Source: Telopea speciosissima (lineage: Eukaryota; Streptophyta; Magnoliopsida; Proteales; Proteaceae). From it: a stretch of 64,000 nucleotides of DNA. Each line of letters opens with the position of its first letter. Position 1 is the first letter of the stretch. The notes under the pieces were generated by a model. The model searched no databases. It was given only the letters and a program-made list of their open reading frames with translations, and was not told where the DNA came from. A program made the translations under genes and the position numbers. This document shows, in pieces, positions 36,285 through 48,375 of this stretch. The stretch lies in contig NW_025317433.1 in NCBI RefSeq assembly GCF_018873765.1, positions 51,125 to 115,124 of the forward strand. The letters are read 5' to 3'.

Positions 36285-36660
36285 CAAGGTTCAAGATTTC
36301 GGTTTCGACCGAAACCTGGCCGATAGCTTGCAAGTTTTGCCTGATAGATTCGATACGGCATTTCGGTGGTCAAATGGCCATATTTTGGCCAGAAACTTTA
36401 GGAAAACCCTAATTAAGCATCTCTAAGCATAATGGAATCTTTAGATTGTTAAAAAACACACCAAAAATGTTAGTTTGGTTTTGTACCCTAGGTTGGTAGT
36501 CTATGATGTACCTTGCTGTATACTTTCTCAAATATACCCTATGCTACCCATAATTTAGTACTGAAACACATAAAATTCGATGAAATCAACTAAAACATGC
36601 ATTACAAATGAAGAGAAACCATTTAATATTACAAAATGTCAAAGTGTTATGAGTACAAAT
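36285..36660 (+). mobile_element. truncated copy of the 16178 hAT family
   Basis: The left end CAAGGTTCAAGATTTCGG and the following GTTTCGACCGAAAC subterminal motif match the hAT at 16178. The next 350 bp follow the same order (CAAATGGCCATATTTTGG, AACTTTAGGAAAACCCTA, then the CCCTAGGTTGGTAGT and TTTAGTACTGAAACACATAAAAT blocks). It has no insertion at the place where 16405-17198 sits in the other copy. No matching right terminus was found, so the 3' part is lost or diverged. Confidence 0.7.
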
Positions 36661-37834
36661 GTGCAAGTGTCACAAGTATAAGTGTACAACCAAGGTGAAA
36701 CTTAAAAGATCCCTACGAAATCGTTCCTCCAACTCTATGTCAGTACTACATAGAGCTCTGGGAAGGCTCAATAGCTGAGGAAGATTGCTATCATCAATGA
36801 AACCGTTCCTCCGACTCTATCCCAGTGGCAGTATACAGTGAGAGGTTGGTCGTATCCGACCATATATATGACTTCGAACTATGATATTAGTAATAAGTAT
36901 GAGTTAGGAACAATAGTCCCACATGATTATCTGCAATTTTATTTTCACAAAACTAAACAGAAACTCTTTAGTTTGTTCAAAAGATACAGAATATATAGAG
37001 AGTAACTGTTTCACTTTCACAGTCTGTGGAGTAACAGGTCTGCTGAAATATCAGTTGTGGAGCTATGCAAGTGGTGCTAGAGCAGGGTGATATTTTGTGA
37101 CTTCCAACTTGGAAGCCTTCTTCCTTTTACTCCACTGTCACTATTTGGGCTTTAACCACTCTCTTGGATGGTATTGAAATGCAATAAATAGGGCTAATAC
37201 AGACAGAATCTGGTAATATTACATATCCTAAGTGGAGTCTGTCGATATCTTGGCCCTGCTCTGCATGTGTTCTATTTATATTTCTTTTGGGGGAGGGGTG
37301 TTATCCTAGGCATGACTGCCAAAGGACGACCATAGACTTTTTCTCAAAATAAAGATGTGACAGGAGTACAGGACTAGATTTTGAGTGCCACTACTCAGTT
37401 GAGCACTGGAAGATGACTCTTGCTATCAGTGTATTTTGGTAGAGTACAAAATTCAATAGCATAGTGTATTTGGGTAGTACAAAATTCAAATCCAAAGGCT
37501 CCATTTGTTTTTGCATAAAATAGTCAGGACAAAATTTTTCTGTAAAATCCACAGCTTATTTTTAAATTTGTAAAATTTTCGGACTACCTAATTCAGATTT
37601 TGCCCTGCACAATTTGACCATAAAATCTTCCTTTGTAAAATTTTCAATATCTGGAGCGTGCCTTTGGAGGAATACATGTCTATGCATTTATAGGATTCAT
37701 ATCCTTGTGTGGAAAAACAAGGAAGGATAAAATACAAAATGAACGTATTAGAGCAGACTTGGGAGTTGCCCCAATCAGTGACGGGACTTGGGAGTTGCCC
37801 CAATCAGTGACAAACTCCGAGAGAGTCATTTAAG

Positions 37835-38268
37835 GTGGTGCAGTCATATTCAATGGAGGCCTAGGGACGCCCCAGTACGGGGGGTGATATGATTCCGGTT
37901 GAAGGAACTAAAAGAGCTAGGGGCTGGCCTAAAATGACCATAGGAGAAGTGGTGAGGAAGGACACGCATAGTCTAGGTCTTGTACCAAGTATGACCTCGG
38001 ATGGAGCCTATTGGAGGGCAAGGATCCATGTAGCAGACCCCATGTAGCTAAGATTCTCCTGACTTACTGGGTTGTGCCTCTTTCCTCTTATTATCATTCA
38101 TTTTCCTTTTTTTGTCATTTCTCTGCTTTTTCCCCATCCCTTCTTTCTCATCTTTTCTTTCCCTTTTTTGGCTAGATCTCAGTCGTTCTTACTTTGTTTG
38201 TTTGGATCCATGTAGCCGACCTCATCAAGTTGGGATAAGGCGGAGTTTGTTGTCGTTGTTGTTGTTGT
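37835..38268 (+). mobile_element. RTE-type LINE 3' fragment with GTT-rich tail
   Basis: One plus frame reads the end of a plant RTE reverse transcriptase: ARGWPKMTIGEVVRKD, then AYWRARIHVADPM (family consensus: G-R-x-K-x-T-W-x-E-V-V-x-K-D ... R-I-H-V-A-D-P). About 170 bp downstream is the second typical tail motif, GGATCCATGTAGCCGACC, then GTTGGGATAAGGC, and a (GTT)n run at about 38245-38268. This is a 5'-truncated, partly decayed copy. Confidence 0.75.
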
Positions 38269-38554
38269 ATATCCTTTTATGGTTCTCACAATCATATGAT
38301 AGGGACTAAATAATTCAAATTTGGATAGAATAATTCAAATTTTAAAGAGTTGTACCATGTGAACAAAGGGCAAACAAACATTGGAAAATCTTACTATGAC
38401 ATATAACATCAGAGTTTACCTCCTAAAGAGAAGACATCGGAAATTTTTTCATCAATGCAAACCTTTTCCAATTAAAAATTTTACATGGAAACAATGAGCC
38501 TAAAGGACTATTTTTCATATTGTGGATATTGTTTGGTCTCTTTATTTTTTGTTT

Positions 38555-38567
38555 GGGGGGGGGGGGG
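38555..38567. repeat. 13-bp poly-G run
   Basis: An uninterrupted run of G, at the edge of the LTR-like remnant that follows. Confidence 0.9.
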
Positions 38568-38579
38568 ATGTTGGTGAAT

Positions 38580-39440
38580 GCAGACTAATCCCGACCCAAA
38601 AAATTCAGTGAGACTAGTACTTAACAGGATCGTAGAACAGGTAGCAAAACAATATAATTGAAAGAACAAATCAGAATAGTCCAAGTCTTAATCAAATGGT
38701 CTAGATTTGTAGAATCTAAACTGGTTCTGATAACAAAAAATGTAGTTGCAGAGGAGTCCTGTTGCTACTAGGATTTCAGGTAGTAGGTCTAGAACTCTAA
38801 GAATCAATCTAAAAGTTCAAAAATCGATAACAGAATCTCTGAGAATTATCAGGAATAACTATATGAAATTTGGGTACAATCCATGTAGTATAGCAACAAC
38901 AAAACTGAACTGAATGAAGAAACATAAGATCTGCAGGGTATAGAAGTTCAAAGGATTTGATCTGTAGATCTTGATATAGATAGATAGAAGAGACAACGAG
39001 ACTAGGAAACCACTTAAGCCCCACTTGGAATCTACTATGCACACTACTGAATTTACAGCAGCAAAACTTCTTAAAACCAAACTGAATATATTTCATAAAT
39101 TGGTGTCTAAGGCCCTAGGACACTTATCTATATATAAATTTCATAAACTGGCGCTCTAACAGTTCTTAAACTCCACTTGGAATAGTCAAAAGATACTAGT
39201 ATTTGACATTCCTACTCAAACTATGACTTAAAAACAGACCATTGACTTAGAATGTAGTATGGATTTAAATTTCTAATGATTCTAGGGATTAACTTTGTTA
39301 AGTGCTAACCTAAAAAAGACTCTAAACTAATCCTACTTGACTAATCTCGTTGTCCTAGATTCACCCCATACTGTAATATGGATCAATGCTTATGTTAACT
39401 TAAATAAGCCCACTTTTGTGATATATCTGCATCAGGGGGC
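38580..39440 (-). other. LTR-like remnant (antisense)
   Basis: Read on the minus strand, this begins with a GATTAGTCAAGTAGGATTAG-type segment. It includes GTCAAATACTAGTATC (about 39190-39206), shared with the 34.9 kb remnant, and ends near TGTTATCAGAACC (about 38725-38740), a degraded tRNA-Met primer-binding site. About 150 bp of leader follow. It is likely a solo LTR plus leader of the same family as 34861-35461. No reading frame of interest was found. Confidence 0.4.
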
Positions 39441-41411
39441 CTTGGTACATAACAATAGCGAAAACTGCGTCTTTTTTTTTTTTTTTTGGTTGGGTTGGGA
39501 GGTATTTAGACAAGAAGGGCCTTCAGCATACCATTTCCTTTTCTTCTTCTTCTTTTTGTAATATGTTATTATTTCTTTCCCTCTCTCTTTTTGGGATTTG
39601 TATTGCTAAAACTTTGTTTTAATTGTTTGCAGTCCCTTTGGTAGTCTATGCAACATAAAGGAGATTTATTCATGATCAGGATTAAAGGTATCCATGTAAC
39701 CTTGGAAAATCATTATCTCAATGTTGTCCCTTTCTTTCCCCATTGTATTTCATCTCCCAACGAAAAAAACTTAAGATTGTACCAACATCACAAAGCATAT
39801 CCAATTGGATAGTTAATGCAAATGAAATGTTAAGAACTGAATATTCTTAGCAAATAAATTGAATCATTAACTAGGCTCCCAAGGAGCCAAATTATGTCAA
39901 AAGGCCAAATATTGAAATGGGTTTTCCCTAATATGTTATAAGTAATAAATAATGAAGGAACAAGATGCCTCAAAGAAGGAGGCCTTGTTCCACTTTGTAG
40001 GAATGATATGTGGTGCAAGACCGTATTCCTTATTTGAAAATAAGAGTAACATTTTCTCAGTTTTCTGAACCACTTCCACAGCTTTGGGTTACTTTCTCCT
40101 TGAAAATCTTTCTGTTTCTTTTCTTCCAAAGACTCCCATCTAACTGCAAGGTATAGCTTTTCTCCAGAGAATATATTATCTGCCTCTAAAAGCCTTTGAA
40201 TAGGCTAGTGAGATTGATAATCTTTATAATCAATCATCCAGAATATATTTTAAATTAACAATTCTGCTTAAAACCTTTCAGAACTGATTTCATCTTGACA
40301 TTGTAGCACAATCCTCGGATTTTGCTGGCTCTGCAGATCTTCAATGGAGTTTTTTTTTTACTGAATAATACAGGAATCCACGATTTAAACGTGCGGGTGT
40401 CCAAGAAATCCACAGATTTTTCCGTAACTATACGGAAAAATCCGTAAAAAACAATTTTTTTTATTGATACGTTTCATATACGTATAATACTTACTAAGAG
40501 ATAGACACCCTTAACATGCTCTATCTCATTGCTACTAGAAAGACTTGACACAAAAATGATCTTCAGAGTACAGGTATCAGTTATTTATTTATTTTTATAA
40601 GCACTTATTACAACCACACACATTTCTCAGTCAGTAACACAGCAACAGGCCTTCCCAGTACTCATTGGATTTAATACACATATACCTTCATGGTACAAGA
40701 AGGCCTTGCTGCATTGCTGAGTGCAATCTATGTTATCTTCACATGCCCTTAGCCAATGACAATTATCAATGTCTTGGGGTCCCGCAATCACAAAAGTTTA
40801 TATTCATCATCAGATTCATTGTCGAGAAATATCTAATGGCTAATACCATAATATTGTTCTTATAACCATAATGCTTTAGAAGGACCATAACACCACAGTT
40901 AGAGATTACTAGGACTATTGACTTGAAGGGTTAAAAAAAATATAGGAATGATTAAATGGACTATCAAGAATAGGTATTTTCTCAATAGGCTATGTTAAGA
41001 TTATTTTGCTGTATGAATAACTTGAAAATACTAAAAGGGAAAAACTCATTCTCACTGGCACTTTGATAATAAACTTATGAAAGCTATCCAACAAGAATAG
41101 ATGATGTGGCCTTTTTGACCATTGGATAGAGAATGATTTGGTCTGGTTTAGCTATGTGTCAAATGCCTACAATACTTCGACCACTATCACCTTCTTTCCC
41201 ATAATATCGAATTTGTAAAACCGTGAAAGGGCAGGGGACCAACTCAATGGTTCAAGTCATGGAAAGGGCTATCTCAAAGAGGCCTACCTGAAGTAGAGTG
41301 AAAGCTGTCAAGAAAGGTCTACTTATTGCCAGGTAGTAATCTTGGGGCAGGGTGGAGCCACTTGGAAATGGCTTCCTACCACTAGAGTGAGAGCTGCCTA
41401 GTATAGGTGCT
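39441..41411. other. intergenic, nothing recognised
   Basis: AT-rich sequence with poly-T runs (39471-39487) and a small stem around CCGTAACTATACGG (about 40422-40440). I saw no exon or RNA gene. Confidence 0.3.
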
Positions 41412-41669
41412 TAAGGGTGTTAAACGCTTTGGTTTCGGTTAAACCATTTAATTAAATGGTCTCAATTTTGAAACCATAAATGAATCATTTATTAAATAGT
41501 TTCATGGTTTTGGTAAATAGTTTCTATTTGATTTTGGAAAATGGTCTATTCCGGTTTAAACCGTTTAATTAAACGGTCTCAATTTTAAAATCATAATCGA
41601 ATCATTTATTAAACAGTTTTATGGTTTCGGTTTAAATGGTTTGGTTTTGGTTTGACTTTGAAACCCTTA
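41412..41669. mobile_element. MITE with TAAGGGT termini
   Basis: The ends TAAGGGTGTTAAACG and the reverse complement of TAAGGGTTTCAAAG face each other. The interior repeats GGTTTAAACC/TTTAATTAAA motifs in both orientations. The flanking 8-mers TAGGTGCT and TGGGCACT match at only 5 of 8 positions, so the hAT assignment is tentative. Confidence 0.5.
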
Positions 41670-42747
41670 TGGGCACTAAAATAAGCCGACCTAGTATGTG
41701 ATAAGTTAAAGGATTTGATTTAATGTTTTCCATCAACTCTAGGGTTTTTGACATATCGATCAAGTACCTAACATACAATAAGATAACACTCCTTAAAGGA
41801 GAATCCATGACAAATTGGGTTTGCAATCACTAGTCACTACATGATCAGGGTCTCTACATGGACTCCACATCCATACATGAATGAATCCCCACTCATTCAG
41901 TGGTTGGGATGCTTTGCATCAGGTGAAGCTCCTTTGGTTTGCATCTCTCTCACGGTAGGTGGGTTCAATCATTTCTTCGTTATCAAAGACTTATGTTTTT
42001 TTTGATGAAAGTGTAGTCACACAAACCGCACACCAATCCATAGTGTAACAACTGCTTGCAATCTTTCATCTTTCATTAATTAAAAGTATAAAGATTTCTT
42101 TTTGTAAGGTTCAAAAGTATGAAGATGAATCACGTTATCTTTCACTAACATCAAAAGTGTTTTATAATTCACCGGAAAAAAAAAAGTGTTTTATATAAAA
42201 CAGAATTTCTTATTGACATTTGCAGTGTCAAATAATACTTTATTTTTTTGATCGAGTTTTCCTTCAGTCACAGTGAACAAGGAATCTATTAACTACAGTG
42301 GGTTCATATGCGGGCTGAGGTATTGGGAGGGTGTTTTGGAGAACATACTTAAAACCTATAGGGGTTTGTGAACTCTTGAATGATGTTGCGAACGTTCAGC
42401 TCGATGGATAAGAACTTACAAACTTTTTTTTGTTAAAATAAAATAAAGTTTTCTAGTTGTTAAAAAAACAAAAGGATGTCTTAAATGTTTCTGTACGTAT
42501 TCTTAGGCCTCTACGCTAGTGCAAGCGCTACATGACCGATTCACATTCTCTTACCTTTTTTTTAATAATTTTTTGATAAAAAGTTGTGTGCATGAGCGTG
42601 CATGGTGCACAACTGCACACAAGATCTTAGATGGAGACAAAAGCTCCCATTGAACTGACTTCCTTATTTAACAAATCGTTGATGCACTAGAGATTTCCGT
42701 GCATCGATCCCTTACCGATATGATAGTAAATTGATAGGAAACATTAA

Positions 42748-42823
42748 GGCAGCGTTTGGTATACATTCTATGTTGTAAAATCGATCTAGAATGCATTCTC
42801 TGGGATACATATCAAACACAGCC
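42748..42823. mobile_element. 76-bp PIF/Harbinger-type mini-MITE, TAA TSD
   Basis: The termini GGCAGCGTTTGGTAT and the reverse complement of GGCTGTGTTTGATAT, with TAA on both sides (42745-42747, 42824-42826), fit the 3-bp TWA duplication of PIF/Harbinger elements. The whole element is barely more than two terminal repeats. Confidence 0.75.
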
Positions 42824-43087
42824 TAAAAAAAATTTGAGTAAGAACCAAAATCGACCAATCAGTTGAGAGTTGAGACTGAAATCGAACCAAGTGAAACGGG
42901 CCAAACCCACGGTTCGACTCCCTTACATACACCTAAACCGCTTGACAGACGCTGAAACAAAATTCTTTCTCTTGCCTAGCAAGAAAGGGTGACGACTGAT
43001 AAGTGATTTCCTCTCTCTCTATCTCTCTCAACCTTCCTTTCTCCCAGTCTTGCAAACCCGTTGAAGAACAAAGAAGAGATAAGGAAC

Positions 43088-43192
43088 ATGGATCCGAAGC
43101 TCACTGCGGTGGCTCAGTTGTTCGAGCGATTCAAGGCTGCTTTTGTGAGAAACGATCTCGATACATGCTCACATCTCCTGTCCCAGCTCAAG
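43088..43192 (+). CDS. RPN12: RPN12 (26S proteasome lid subunit), exon 1 only
   Basis: RPN12 is a regulatory-particle lid subunit needed to join lid and base of the 26S proteasome. The exon is 35 codons from ATG at 43088 to the donor AAG|GTAACG at 43192/43193. It encodes MDPKLTAVAQLFERFKAAF, then VRNDLDTCSHLLSQLK, closely matching the plant RPN12a N-terminus as I recall it (MDP-L-V--FERFKAAF-R-D--TCS-LLSQLK). About 60 bp upstream is a CT-rich 5' UTR-like tract (43012-43050). The expected next exon was not found in the 20.8 kb to the window's right edge. Either intron 1 is at least that long because of the transposons below, or this is a detached gene fragment. The intact start, frame and donor argue for a live exon. 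Confidence 0.87.
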
Positions 43193-45513
43193 GTAACGCT
43201 CCCCACTTCCTTTGTCCGGGTAATAGACTTATCTTCTTGTTAATGCTTTTTACTTTCTCGGAAACCCTAATTGTTGCCACGTTTGCATTATGTTTCATGA
43301 TTGAGCTTGGTGGCGTTCGGCTTGGTCAAACTTGTTCAATTGAAGATACTTAGATTTGAGAAACTTATAGAATGCATTTGTTCTTTTCGGTTTTGAGTAA
43401 GTAAATATCCTGAAAGACAGCCTTAGGCCAAGGATTAACTTCAGTCGATAATGAATTTTAGATAAATTTTGGATATTTTATCAGTTCCCGTTTGGTTTCC
43501 TCGGGAATGACTGGGTTGATTGTTTAAATTTGAAACTAAATTTGCTTTTAATATCTCTTGGTTTTGAATATATTGGTAATGTATATCATGGAATTCAAGT
43601 TAATTTTATATCAGACGTCGTAATTGAAGGAGCTGAGGAATTTGGAGGTTTGAGCTTATAACTATGGGTTAGGAAATATAAAATATGGAGGAAAGGATAA
43701 TGTGAAATTATGGCGAGAATACACGGGTAAATTGATGCAGTACTGAGTCAAAATCAACCTTTGTTGAGACAAAATGGTAATTTCATCTTGACAGCCTTTG
43801 ACAATTGTTGAGAGATTTCTGTAATCCGCCACAACAAAGATATGAAGCAAACTCCCTTCCTCCCCCTGGGTGGTCTGTGCCAAGTTGTTAAATCACCATG
43901 CTGGATATGTTAGTGTACTTATTATCATATCACTAGGTCTGTTGCAAGTTTGGATCACCATGCTGAACTTATTCTCATATCCACAGGCTGTGCCAAGTTT
44001 AGATCACCATTCTAGATCTGTAAGTGTATTTAATGTTATATTGATAAGTAGGTAGGATTTAAAGGGGGCAGAGGCAAAAGGACAATAGTGAAAGTATTCA
44101 TAACCCCCTCCCTCCCAAAAGATTGAAAAACAAAAAAAGAACAAAAAAATACTACGATGAGAAAAAGTATGGGGGCAATTTACCTGCATGGCTGCAAATG
44201 AGCAACTGAAATGACCGAATATTTCCATACAAGAAGGAAAGTGAAAAAATCATTCAGACTGCACAAACACTTGGTACAACTCTACAAGTTGTCACTTCCT
44301 TAACTAGATACTCTGCAACATCATCTTCCTTTTTCATGAGCTGGAAAGAGCTGTTAGGGATTGAGCTTCTCCAATAATTGATGCAGATCAACCAGCAGGT
44401 ACCTGGTCCAAATTCTTGGTTTATTCAAACCCATTGATTTCTGCCCCAAAGAGAGCTATGGGCAGCCTGTCATGAAGGGTTTAGTTTCCAGAATTGAATA
44501 GATATCGTTCAGCTCAATTGGGAGGAGATCTCGTGATCAAGTGGGCCCCACAGCCAACTAGCTAGTGAATACAAATTGAAGACTCAATTGCCAATACGTG
44601 GAGGACTCCTACAGCTGTTATAATTAGTTATATTACATAGGTTTCTATTGGAATTTGTTTCTGTTTTGTGTGTTTTTTTAGTTAATTTATATGTAATCTG
44701 AAATTAGAAGGTTAATTAGATTTAATTTCCTAGGTAGAGAATTTTATTGGGTTTTCTTTAAATATATTTTAATAGCCATTAGCTAGGAATGATTGAGATA
44801 ATGAATATTTGAAGTTTTCTTCATGAAGCTGTGTGATTCAGTTTGCCTTGAGAGGGTGAGCGTCCTAGGAGAGAGTGAGAAGCTCAATCCAAACCCACCT
44901 TTTATTTGCTTGTGAAAAATCTGTGTTTTGAATCTACTGCAATCTGAGATCCATTCGAAGATCTGATTGGGTGGTTGCTATCCTTGTTCGATTGCTGAGA
45001 AGTGCCACTGCTGATATCTTAGTGATCCTGCTGTGGAATTAGTTCCTATTTGGGAACTGATTATACATTATAATGTGCAAAATCTCCAAGCCTCCCAACT
45101 TATCACTTTTGCCCTTATATTATCTGCCGCATCATTCCACTGTAGAAATTGGGGAACCTCCTATTTCCATGTCATAGGAGAAGAAGGTGAAATTTAAGAA
45201 ATGCTGTCTACTTGAACCATATTTTTTTATATTCAGGTCTTTAGAATGCATATATTATCGAATTTTCCTTTCAGGATCTCGAATTTATTGATAAAATAAG
45301 CTAATGTGTTGCTGAGGTTAACAATGACTGGTCACTTTAACAGTAAATGTCCAAGTGAAAACAGGCTTTACTTCAAGAGTAATGCTACTCCAAGAACAAT
45401 TGAGCTGTGGCATGGTTTTGTTTCTACTTAGATAAGATTTTCTAGCAAAGGGAAGGATGTATAACTGGAACCAAGGAAAAACACTCCAATAAAGTTTTAT
45501 GAATATCAAGGGT
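43193..45513 (+). other. presumed RPN12 intron 1, left part
   Basis: No second exon was recognised. The stretch includes a three-copy degenerate repeat (43872-44042). From about 44420 to 45070 there is an LTR-like segment, AT-rich in the middle and GC-richer at the end. It contains a run of GAG-rich sequence near 44855-44880 and no coding frame. Confidence 0.35.
43872..44042 (+). repeat. degenerate three-copy tandem repeat (about 50-64 bp units)
   Basis: Three successive units share GTCTGTGCCAAGTT / GTCTGTTGCAAGTT / GCTGTGCCAAGTT, each followed by (A/G)GATCACCATGCT or a variant, and then a TTAT-rich end. It is too diverged for exact boundaries. Confidence 0.6.
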
Positions 45514-45837
45514 TTAGAGTGCGTTTGGTAATGTTCAGAACAGCGTTCTGAACAGTTCTTTTGTTCAAAAAGAACAAAAAAACATGAAAAAGTGTTTGGC
45601 TTTGTGGTTCGTTTTTTCGTTCTTTTAGAACGAACCGGAGGTCTTGAGCACCAAAAGAACGTTCTTTGCAGACCGTCTCTGAGACGGTTTGCAAAGAACA
45701 AAGAACGACGAGCGACGGACAAAAGTCACAAAACCCGTGATTTTTTGAGAGAAATCACGAAACTCATCTCTTGCTCTGCTAGCACCAATTTGGGAGACGA
45801 CAAAGGAAAGACTCGTTCTGCAACCCTGGGTGAGATC

Positions 45838-46070
45838 TCTCACTCTCTCTCTCTCTCTCCCTCTCTATCTCTCGCATGCTCTGGTAACGTTCGCTCGCTG
45901 TTTCCCTCTCTGTTTCTCTCTCTCCCTCTCTATCTTTCGCACTCTCTGCACCTCTCTCTCACTCTTTCCCTTTCTCTGTCTCTCTCTGTCCTTCTCATAC
46001 TCTCTGTGTCGTTTTTTGGCTCTTTTCCTCTCTCTGTCTCTCTCTCTCTCATTCTCATACTCTCTGCATG
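45838..46070. repeat. CT-rich low-complexity tract
   Basis: Long imperfect (CT)n/(TCTC)n sequence on the plus strand inside element A. Open frames across it are Ser/Leu-rich artefacts. Confidence 0.9.
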
Positions 46071-47902
46071 TATGTGTATCTCATATTTTGTCTCAGATAT
46101 TGGTAGAATCACCCTGCTGTGGTAGATCGAAGAAATCTGAGGTGGGAAGGTATAGATTTGATAGGATTCTTTGATGAAAATTTCACGGTTTTTGAAATAG
46201 ATAACTTCATCTTCAATGTAAAGTACAAAATCTGCAGTTATCTCTCTCTCTCTCTCTCTCTCTCTCAGCCTCTCAGGTTAGGGAAGATGGAATCCCTCCG
46301 TTGGTCTCTCTCTCACAGTTAGGAAGCGCTCGAGCGAAGCACAAGGTAAGAATTATAGTTTGGGGGCGTCGGAATACAAATCTGCCCTTTTCTTACTCTC
46401 TATTTTGGGTCTCTAAATACTGAAATTTTGGTAGCGAATAGAGATTGAAACTTGAAAGGCTATGGGTTATAGGCCCAATTTGATGATATAGGTTATCAGG
46501 GCAATCTCTGGATGTCGCAGAGAAGTGGGTTTGGAAGAGGAGAACAGGGCTTTAATGGAAAATAGAATCCAACCCCTGTCTCTTAGGTTCGATGAGAAGG
46601 TCTCAATTGAATCCAGGCTCAATGGGTTCAATGGATTTCGTGAACATGAACTCACATCTTCTGATGATCTTGCTCTGCTCACAAAATCCTTTTTTTCTTC
46701 CTTGTACTAATTCAGAGATGAGTTGATTCTTTGAGTTTGGTTGTGTGACTCCACGGGCTGAAACATTACTTGGGTATCTGAGAGAACCGAGGCAAGAGAC
46801 ATCCTCTTCTAACCCTTTGTAGAGGTAATGAAATTCTTAAGTGGGTTCTTGTCTATTTGACTCTATACATAGCTGAGTGAGTGTTCTTCTCATGGTTTTG
46901 TTTGTACAGTCTGTGAACTAACTTAGGTTATATCTAAACTAAAACTAGATGTGGAGTATGTTATATCTTGGTGGATTAAAAAGGGTTTGGGTTGTGATCA
47001 TGGGTTTTGTATGGGAGATCCAAATTTCTACTGAAACACATTAAGAGTTTTGTTTTAGGCCTTACAAGATCGATCTTAAAACCAACATAGCCTTCTCATG
47101 TGTAGAGCTAGTGCTTTGTTCACGTTGTACACTAGACTATTTTCTTCTTCCCTCTCTGTCTCTCTTTCACACACACACACACATAAGTTTGCTGGTTCTT
47201 GAATGTAATAACCCCTCTTTGTTGTATTGGTTCTTAAGGAACCCAATAGCAATTTTTCCATTGTGATCTGTCATTCTATAAATTTCCTACTGTGAGCTTA
47301 TTATCTCTTCTGTTTGTAGTTTGGTTGCATAAATTGCTTGAATGTGTTTCCTATTTTTTTTTTCAATGAACTCATGGTAGAGAGTGGGGACTGTTTCAGT
47401 AGATTTTGGAGGAAAATTTGGTTGCATGAATTCTCAAGCTAGTAGTTCTTTCTGTAACCACATTGTTCAGTGCACCTTTTTTCTCCGCATCCAATAATAT
47501 GGCATTGGAGGAAATTTTGGTTGCATAAATTCCTGTTTTAGTTCTCCAGATTCTAGTCCAATCTCTTGGATGAGGAGAGAGTCCAAACCCTCTAAGATTT
47601 TGGTTGCAAGATCAGAAAGTATTGCTTCTGCCATCCTTAATTTCTTGGTTAATTAGGAAGGCCAAAGAGCTCTTTGGGAAGACAATTGGGAGAGATTGCT
47701 CCCCAAGCTAATTACAGTGTGTCATTTGGGAACCTAGAGTCAGATAATTAGGGTTTTTTTTTTTTTAAATTTTAAGCAATTAATCCTTAGTTTTGGCTGT
47801 AATTCCATTTTTAACAGTTAATCCTTAGTTCTTTCTAGAGTCCAAAAGAATGGAGAATATAATTTGGTTTAATCTGTTGTGTTAATTCATTGACAACTTG
47901 AT

Positions 47903-47983
47903 GGGTCTTTAGCTCAAATTGGTAAAGCACTTGGAACATGAGCATGTTCCAAGAGGATGGTGGTTCGAGTCCACCAAGGCCCT
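47903..47983 (+). tRNA. tRNA-like cloverleaf, odd palindromic anticodon arm (copy 1)
   Basis: The acceptor strands GGGTCTT and AAGGCCC pair throughout, with one G-T wobble. The T arm GGTGG-TTCGAGT-CCACC is perfect and holds an exact B box (GGTTCGAGTCC). The A-box region TAGCTCAAATTGG fits well. The D stem has one mismatch here. Where a 17-nt anticodon arm is expected there are 24 nt, a perfect 11-bp palindrome CTTGGAACATG/CATGTTCCAAG around AG, so no normal 7-nt loop with U33 and a clear anticodon can be drawn. It may be a tRNA pseudogene, an intron-bearing relative, or a tRNA-like part of the transposon. No T4 terminator follows closely. Confidence 0.5.
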
Positions 47984-48375
47984 CTTTATTCAATCGTTCA
48001 TAGCATAATTAGTTATGCCACTAATCCACACAAGAACCCAATTTTAATGGCATCTTTGAAATTTGACATCTTTTTATATTTACTTTGGTTATGTTAATGA
48101 GATATTTTAATTTTATACTAAGGTTGGTAAGAGAAAAGGATTTTACAAGTTTTTTTTTTGGTATAACTGACAAAGAAATGGCATTATTGTAATTAATATC
48201 AAAGAGGGAAGAACAGATTTTATCAAACACCATTTTCGTTCTGAACAGCGTTCTTGAGAACATTACCAAACGGTTATTTCGGTCTCAAAACGCCGTTCTA
48301 GACTAATAACGCAAAAGAACGTTTCTAGTCAAGAACGGGCATTCTTTGTTCAGACCGTTATCAAATGCAACCTTA

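Larger units (their letters stand above)
45517..48372 (+). mobile_element. PIF/Harbinger-type element A, TTA TSD
   Basis: The element starts GAGTGCGTTTGGTAATG and ends with the reverse complement of GGTTGCATTTGATAACG. TTA stands on both sides (45514-45516, 48373-48375). The ends continue into longer, more degenerate inverted repeats full of GTTCTTT/AAAGAAC motifs (45530-45720 and 48234-48360). The interior contains a CT-rich tract (45838-46070), a second (CT)n run (46240-46266) and a tRNA-like sequence (47903-47983). No transposase was found, so it is a non-autonomous 2.86 kb copy. Confidence 0.8.

Noticed and set aside
43003..43353. 116-codon frame overlapping RPN12 exon 1
   Set aside because: A shifted frame over the real exon and the start of its intron; the RPN12 frame fits the family.
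45592..46174. Long Ser/Leu-rich open frames on both strands
   Set aside because: They arise from the CT-rich tract inside element A and show no protein-like composition.
47903..47983. Calling a functional tRNA with a specified amino acid
   Set aside because: No normal anticodon loop can be drawn, so no isotype can be given.
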